From contig NC_134570.1 of assembly GCF_050947875.1 (NCBI RefSeq), forward strand, positions 240,614,584-240,678,583: a stretch of 64,000 nt of DNA. Reading direction: 5' to 3'. The notes below the pieces were generated by a model. It saw only the letters and a program-made list of their open reading frames with translations. It had not been told where the DNA came from and did no database searches. Every line of letters begins with the position of its first letter. Position 1 is the stretch's first letter. Positions 58,765-64,000 of this stretch are shown piece by piece. The translations under genes and the position numbers were made by a program. This stretch comes from Dermacentor variabilis (Eukaryota; Arthropoda; Arachnida; Ixodida; Ixodidae).

Positions 58765-59538
58765 TTAACTCGCATTTGTTCCCTCACCCCAATCTGCTCT
58801 CATCTTATCCCCTAACGTTACACCCATCATTCTTCTTTCCATAGCTCGATGTGTCGTCCTCAGTTTAAGTAGAACCCTTTTTGTAAGCCTCCAGGTTTCT
58901 GCCCCGTAGGTGAGTACTGGTAAGACACACCAGTTATACACTTTTCTCTTCAGGGATAATGGCAACCTGCTGTTCATGATCTGAGAATGCCTGCCAAACG
59001 CACCCCAGCCCATTGTTATCCTTCTGATTATTTCGGTCTCATGATCCGGACTCGCGGTCACTGCCTGCCCTAAGTAGATGTATTCCCTTACCACTTCTAG
59101 TGCCTCGCTACCTATCGTAAACTGCTGTTCTCTTCCGAGACTGTTAAAAATTACTTTAGTTTCCTGCAGATTAATTTTCAGACCTACCATTCTGCTTTGC
59201 CTCTCCAGGTCAGTGAGCATGCATTGCAATTGGTCCCCTGAGTTACTAAGCAAGACAATATCATCAGCGAATCGCAATTCTCCATTAACTCTTATCCCCA
59301 ATTCTTCCCAATCCAGGTCTCTAAATACCTCCTGTAAACATGCTGTGAATAGCATATGAGAGATTGTATCTCCCTGCCTGACGCCTTTCTTTATTGGGAT
59401 TTTGTTGCTTTCTTTATGGAGGACTACGGTGGCTGTGGAGCCGCTGTAGATATCTTTTAGTATTTTTACATATGGCTCGTCTACACCCCAATTCCATAAT
59501 GCCTGCATGACTGCTAAGGTTTTGACTGAATCAAACAC
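58765..59538 (-). pseudogene. RTE reverse transcriptase, palm to thumb
   Basis: The frame starts within the RT core at MFDSVKTLAV (preceded, before the frame limit, by AFIDYKKV). It then has GVRQGDTISHMLFT, the catalytic LRFADDIVLL, VGLKINLQETKV and the thumb region VYNWCVLPVLTYGAETW. Both FADD aspartates and the DYKKVFD aspartate are kept. It stops at 58765. The downstream RTE tail (RKMGMGRACNEE-like and KVRWADEIKKFAG) is in another frame, so at least one frameshift separates them. Residues N-terminal to the palm are absent through deletion, so no active enzyme can be made. Confidence 0.85.
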
Positions 59539-59548
59539 TTTCTTGTAA

Positions 59549-60742
59549 TCAATGAAAGCTATGTATAAGGGGTGGCATTAAAATTAGATCTTTTGTCTCC
59601 TGCGATAGCTTACTGGTATCCTGTCTTACGAAGTTACAACCGACTTCTACTGCGCACTCCTTAATGATGCCCATAAGATTTTCGTTCATTGCTTCAACAC
59701 TAAGGTTCTCTTCCCGAGTTAAAGCCCTATACCTCTTCTGTAGCTTGATCCGAAATTCCTCTATTTTCCCTCTTACCGCTAACTCATTGATCGGCTTCTT
59801 ATGTACCAGTTTTTTCCATTCCCTCCTCAAGTCTAGGCTAATTCGAGATCTTACCATCCTATGGTCACTGCAGTGCACCTCGCCGAGCACGTACACATCT
59901 TGTATGATGCCAGGGTTAGCACAGGGTATGAGGTCTATTTCATTTTTAGTCTCGCCATTAGGGCTCCTCCACGTCCACTTTCGGTCATCCCGCTTGCGGA
60001 AGAAGGTATTCATTGTCCACAAATTATTCCGTTCTGCAAACTCTACTAATAACTCTCCCCTACTATTCCTAGAACCTTTGCCATATTCCCTCACTGACTT
60101 TTCTCCAGCCTGCTTCTTGCCTACCCTGGCATTGAAGTCGCCCATCAGTATAGTGTATTTCGTTTTGACTTCACCTATCGCCAATTCCACGTCTTCATAG
60201 AAGCTTTCGACTTCCTGGTTATCATGACTAGATGTAGGGGCGTAGACCTGTATGACCTTCAATTTGTACCTCTTATTAAGTTTCACAGCAAGACCTGCCA
60301 CCCGCTCGTTAATGCTATACAATTCCTGTATGTTACCAGCTATATCCTTATTAAACAGGAATCCGACTCCTAGTCCTTGTCTCTCCGCTAAGCCCTGGTG
60401 GCACAGCATGTACCCGCTTTTTAGCACTGTATATGCTTCATTTGTCCTCCCAACCTCACTGAGCTCTATTATATCCCATTTAATGCCCGCTAATTCCTCC
60501 AATAGCAAAGTTAGACACTCCTCACTAGAAAACGTTCTAGCATTAAACATTGCCAGGTTCAGATTCCAATGGTGGCCTGTCCAGATCCAGAGACTCTTAG
60601 CACGCTCTGCTGCATTGCAGGTCTGACCGCTGCAATGGTCAGTTGCTTTGTAGCTGCTGGGGACTATTGTTCTATTCATATAGAAGGTTGTGGCCAAGTA
60701 CTGCACCAAGATGGGCAATCCTGCTCTGGTGAGGGAGTGCAT
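59549..60742 (-). pseudogene. RTE APE-type endonuclease domain
   Basis: The frame from ATG 60742 to 59549 covers 397 codons. After about 60 residues of leader it shows NLAMFNARTF, WDIIELSEVGRT, VIQVYAPTSSHD, ILMGDFNARVG, WTWRSPNGETKNEIDLI and CSDHRMVRSRI. These are the ordered blocks of the exonuclease-endonuclease-phosphatase fold. Catalytic Asp/Asn (GDFN), Asp (EIDLI) and Asp-His (SDH) are present; the metal-binding Glu is at LSEV. It ends with SQETKDLI, then out-of-frame residues created by the internal deletion near 59560-59580. Vertebrate relatives are often mis-annotated as craniofacial development protein 2-like. Confidence 0.87.
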
Positions 60743-60836
60743 TACCGGTTCTGGTCACCGGGGTCAGGCCACCAGGCCTGTTTATACAGCTGTATCAACA
60801 TGTGGATTTTTTTTATCCACCAGTGGAAAATTGCAT

Positions 60837-60909
60837 GGCACCGGGATTTGAACCACAGTCCTTTTGCACGTGAGGCAGATGCTCTACCTCTACGCTATCG
60901 CATCAGGGC
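60837..60909 (-). other. tRNA-Val-like sequence next to the RTE 5' end
   Basis: Minus strand: A-box region TAGCGTAGAGGTAGAGC, anticodon loop CTCACGT (CAC) on a TCTGC/GCAAA stem with one mismatch, and B-box GGTTCAAATCC. The acceptor halves do not pair. It is tRNA-derived, possibly a SINE head or a pol III promoter joined to the RTE leader. Confidence 0.5.
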
Positions 60910-61533
60910 GCATGTAGTAAGTAATTATACAGAAAGCGTTTTATTTACTGTAATTGGAGGTTTGGAGTAGATTAGTTCGACCACTCAAGGAGTGGGAATG
61001 GTTGAACTGTCAGAACTCCGACAAAAGGACTGGAATCACATAAACCACAACTCTGAAGGAATGAAGTGGTAATAGAATGGAGCGCCCCCACTCTGCAATT
61101 CTGCACCATGCCAATATATCCTGTTCTTGGGCAATGCCAGTGCAGCTCTAGAACCACAAAGACGACTGCACTACCAGGGCGAAACACATCGAAGGCCCGT
61201 CAGCTGCTGCATGAGCACGTGCTGCCAACGAGCAATCCTGCACAACACACACACACATGCAGTGCACAGACTGGTACCCTACGTAGGGGCTAGGACTCAC
61301 GAAAACTATAGTGTTCTCCACAAATGTGACGAGTACCAGGCCGCCGAACTCCTTGCCCTGTGCACGTTGCTGTCTATCTTCATGAGCCTAGATCCTGATG
61401 CAGCCACTGGTGCCACGCTGCTATTTTCAAAGGCCACCACTAGGTGAAGCGCCAAGGACCGCCCAGGCCAGGGGACATCGGCTTGGTCCGATACACAAAC
61501 GACAGTAAACTTCGTATTGACAGGACTACGAAT
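60910..61533. other. Spacer without recognised gene
   Basis: Open frames near 61066-61447 show no domain. A short CA run lies near 61247. Confidence 0.4.
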
Positions 61534-61653
61534 TGGATTAGTAAATTCTTAACTAACCGGTACCAATTTGTAACTACTAATTAACTTTCTTCTCTGCGAT
61601 CGCTAGTAAGATCTGGTGTGCCACAAAGCTCTGTATTGGGACCAATTTTATTC
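61534..61653 (+). pseudogene. CR1/L2/Jockey-type RT fragment
   Basis: A 40-codon plus-strand stretch reads WISKFLTNRYQFV, one stop, then VRSGVPQSSVLGPILF. It corresponds to RT blocks 'W…fL.nR.Q.V' and 'SGVPQGSVLGPLLF' of CR1/L2/Jockey-type LINEs. It has one in-frame stop and a Gly to Ser change. The neighbouring RT motifs (FADD and the palm Asp) are not found. Tiny relic. Confidence 0.7.
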
Positions 61654-61904
61654 CACCACAAACATGGCTCCACACAATAGTTTTGTTTGAAAACATATGT
61701 GAGTGCATATGCTTGTATTGGACAGCGAGAATAATTAAGAGTCAGTAAGCAATGTCAAATACATGCAATCTGGCTTACAAAACAAAAGGAACTGGTCACT
61801 ATTTAGTAATAGTTTTCCGTTAAACAACTTCACCCTTGAAAAGTTCCTCATTCTACAAAGGTTTATATAGTGAAATATAGAAATATTTGGATGCATTTGA
61901 GTTA

Positions 61905-62040
61905 TCACCTGGCCCAAGGAACTTCTAGTGGCAGCCTGTCTCGATCTCGCAATTCCTGGCACTGCCCAATATACAGCATGCCTGACTGCTGCAGTGGTCA
62001 AGTGCTCTGCAGCTGTAGGAAACCGAGGGATAAGAGTTGA
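61905..62040 (-). mobile_element. Diverged copy of an RTE-type 5' region
   Basis: 'gcctgactgctgcagtggtc' followed by 'tgctctgcagctg' parallels 'gtctgaccgctgcaatggtc…gctttgtagctg' in the leader of the RTE at 60620-60665. The adjoining 'agtggcagcctgtctcgatc' parallels 'ggtggcctgtccagatcc'. It is a related family or an old copy of the leader only. Confidence 0.4.
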
Positions 62041-62182
62041 TTGCACAATTTATGGCATTTCCAAATTTTTAACTTAGTACCATCTCTATACTATGTCGAC
62101 ACTATGCCACTAGACCATTGCTCTGCTGCAGTCATCATAATATTAATTACTCATCGTATACACAAGCTATACAACTGTTTAG

Positions 62183-62850
62183 GCAAAATTTTAAACTGTG
62201 CGAGGAAGACAGGACGTGAACTGAAACATAGACACACAAAGCACAGGCTTCCAACTGGTTTTATTTTGTGAAAGCAAAGAATATATAAGGTACTTCAATA
62301 TAGCAAAACAAGGAGCAATTGCAAATAATTTGTGCACAAGGTATTGACGAGAAATATCAAGGCCATGTCTGCATTAAGAGTGCAGGAGAGTCTTAATGTG
62401 CCCATCTAAGACTTTAATTCTTTCCTTGAGAATCTCCTCTTGCAGTGCAGGAGCTGCGACAGCAAAAGCTGCCTGCCTTATGAGGAACAGAATAAATTCC
62501 TTTCAAAGGTAAACTGAAGAACAGAAAGAGAAGTCATCAAGGCATTCCACATCGCTAAAAGGTGTGACAACTAAGTTAGCTCACCCTCTTGATCCCTATC
62601 AAGGAAAGAAATAGAATTCTTAGATGGGCACATTGGGACTCTACTGCGCTCTTAATGCACAGGTGGCCTTGCTATTTTTTGTCACTGCCTCGTGCACAAT
62701 TTCTTTGCGAATGTTCTTTGTTTTGCCATTTTGAAGAACCTTATAAACTCTCTGCCTTCACCAAACAAAGCCAGTCGGAAGTCTACACTTTGTGCATGCA
62801 TCTATGTTTTTGTTCATGTCCTGTCTTCCTCGCAGAGTTTAAAATTTTGC
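62183..62850 (+). mobile_element. Penelope-like element end with inverted arms and GIY-YIG tail
   Basis: The left arm (62183-62430) and right arm (62600-62850) are inverted copies. At the outer ends 45 of 49 bases match by eye, and similarity continues inward through the 'gtgcccatctaaga' block. Between them a plus-strand coding remnant (62462-62600) has TEREVIKAFHIAKR, then SS-P…SLSRKEIEFLDG, with stops. This is the tail of a PLE GIY-YIG protein. The right arm is then the normal 3' UTR, and the left arm is an inverted extra copy. Such inverted terminal copies are a hallmark of Penelope-like insertions. The RT and endonuclease core are missing. Confidence 0.72.
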
Positions 62851-63877
62851 TGAAGCTACGAGCAGACTAGCCCAAAACATGCCTTACTTCAGTGTACAGC
62901 TGGGCTTGTTGGTAAAGCTACACAATGCAGCTCAAGTGTGTTTCTGCTCTTCCGTGTTCTCATAATGTGGCTCAGCCTTGAGTGCATGTGTAGTTTCAAT
63001 ACTGGCTACTATATTTTAACGACTAATATAATTTCAATCTTCAACTTCCAGCCAGACAGAGAACCTCATACTACATTCTGAACATTGCTGCAGTGTAGCA
63101 GGATTTCTGTCTAATGCATTGGCCTCTACCACCAAATGCCTGAGAAATTAAAAAAAATTATGTAGATTCCAAGCACAGTGGGGATTCATGTTACAGGAGG
63201 CATACTGCAGGTAAATGGCTACATAGTGTTGGTTCGGGTTCTTCCAAACATTGCAGTGTTGACCAATGTGTTTGTGTATGGTGAGTGATTGCATATATAT
63301 TATGACACAAGCTTTGTGAGGAGAGTACGAATGCAAAGGCATGGTTTCTTTGCCTCTTTCCTAACACTTTGTGGCGGCTGCAGTTTTGACAAGTGTAAAA
63401 CTTGGCTTATGCAGTATGCGCAAATGGGTTTGAGACTTTTAAGACCAATTTCCTTGAGGCAAAGTTTAGCATGGAGCCAGTTTTGTCACAAGGAAGTTAT
63501 TCCTACTCACACATGCCTGTTTTCTTTTTTTTCATTTAGTTTCAGGTCCACCTAAATTATTGCCGTCATGACAGCCGTCACATATAATATGGTAGCATCA
63601 ATCTTTGTATTAATCATTCGAGTATTGAAATCTAAAAGTTTGCAGCAGTGTAAAAGGACAGGAGGACAAGAGGAGAGAGGAGAAGAGAGGTTGCAGTGTA
63701 ACAGAAATAGGCAAGCACTAATTGAGCGACAAGACCACTGGACACAGGAAAAGCAGATTTAGCTGAAACACAGCAGCCTGTAAGGAAGAGACGGAACATA
63801 ATTCTTTGTGAAGCTTAGTCTGCATCACAGTTTTATATACCATCGGAGATCATGAACATGCCAGAGGCAAAGCATAC
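62851..63877. other. AT-rich spacer
   Basis: Nothing recognised. A purine-rich tract lies near 63650-63690. Confidence 0.4.
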
Positions 63878-63926
63878 TGTTACGGGGATGTTGGGAGTAT
63901 AGAAAGACTGTATTTACAATATATAT
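63878..63926. mobile_element. Possible LTR start interrupted by another LTR
   Basis: TGTTACGGGGATGTTGGG begins with TG and looks like an LTR terminus, but it is cut at 63926 by the next LTR. Weak call from pattern only. Confidence 0.25.
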
Positions 63927-64000
63927 TGTCACGTGGTAGTGACGGTTGAGAAGGCAGCAAAACTATGATTGACGAAACAAGCGTTTTATTGGGCGAACTT
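63927..64000 (-). mobile_element. LTR end, minus strand, truncated by window
   Basis: The plus strand starts TGTCACGTGGTAGTGACGG. On the minus strand this would be an LTR 3' end finishing CACGTGACA, preceded by AATAAA (plus strand 63985-63990). That is consistent with an R/U5 region of an LTR element oriented leftward. The rest lies outside the window. Confidence 0.45.

Larger units (their letters stand above)
58563..60790 (-). mobile_element. RTE-clade LINE, internally deleted, minus strand
   Basis: Transcribed leftward. The order is a 5' region, APE-type endonuclease (60742-59549), a partial reverse transcriptase (59538-58765), then the characteristic RTE C-terminal region also found at 660-923 and 1364-1528. 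The last roughly 60 bp with the ATC tail are missing at 58563. Between endonuclease and RT most of the RT finger domain has been deleted. The 5' limit is uncertain. A tRNA-like sequence follows at 60837. Confidence 0.85.

Noticed and set aside
59664..60626. Plus-strand frames of 124-178 codons
   Set aside because: They are antisense to the RTE endonuclease, which explains the low stop density.

Overview
This window looks like nuclear DNA of an arthropod with a large, repeat-filled genome. My best reading is an ixodid (hard) tick. That is an inference from the mixture of repeat families: a tRNA-headed SINE, RTE and I-clade LINEs, Penelope-like elements (PLEs) with inverted ends, Ty3/gypsy relics, pogo/Tigger-like elements and a MULE/SWIM gene. 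It also rests on AT-rich spacers broken by short GC-rich promoter-like islands and on splice signals. Nothing is organised like bacterial DNA: there are no operons, rRNAs or CRISPR arrays. I cannot prove the species.

Layout. 0-6 kb: AT-rich spacer with two 3' stubs of an RTE LINE (660-923, 1364-1528), a decayed PLE GIY-YIG tail (3500-3870) and a short repeat cluster (5756-6095). 6279-12312: a nearly full-length I-superfamily LINE on the minus strand, flanked by a perfect 12-bp target-site duplication. It has an intact ORF1 and an ORF2 broken by two single-base frameshifts. 13.1-17.3 kb: an island with E-box, CCAAT and GC-box sites, followed by a two-exon gene encoding C2H2 fingers, a FAR1-like finger, a MULE transposase core and a SWIM finger. 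It is disabled by a frame problem in exon 1, a lost splice acceptor and one in-frame stop. 17.8-24.5 kb: SINE, a tRNA-containing repeat, a gypsy gag relic, a 264-bp GT microsatellite and an LTR-like block. 24.5-42 kb: mostly spacer, with an E2F/CCAAT island (32.6 kb), a divergent promoter (35.7-36.0 kb) between a broken SGNH-hydrolase-like gene and a tiny plus-strand first exon, and an orphan exon candidate (26.3 kb).

42.3-46 kb: pogo fragment, hairpin, gypsy integrase C-terminus cut off by a dense GGAYRTCC octamer cluster, a 17-residue-repeat reading frame and a tRNA-derived SINE. 47959-51512: a 3.55-kb DNA transposon with CAGTGGCGTAGC termini, an 8-bp target duplication and a decayed THAP exon. 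52.8-58.2 kb: a CRE-bearing island, LINE RNase H relic, SINE, pogo-like element and PLE fragment. 58.5-62.9 kb: an internally deleted RTE LINE, a tRNA-like sequence, a CR1/L2-type RT scrap and a PLE with inverted arms. The window ends inside an LTR.

Most recognisable coding sequence belongs to transposable elements, and almost all of it is damaged. Only ORF1 of the I-type LINE is open from start to stop. Host-gene evidence is limited to promoter-like islands and short exon candidates.
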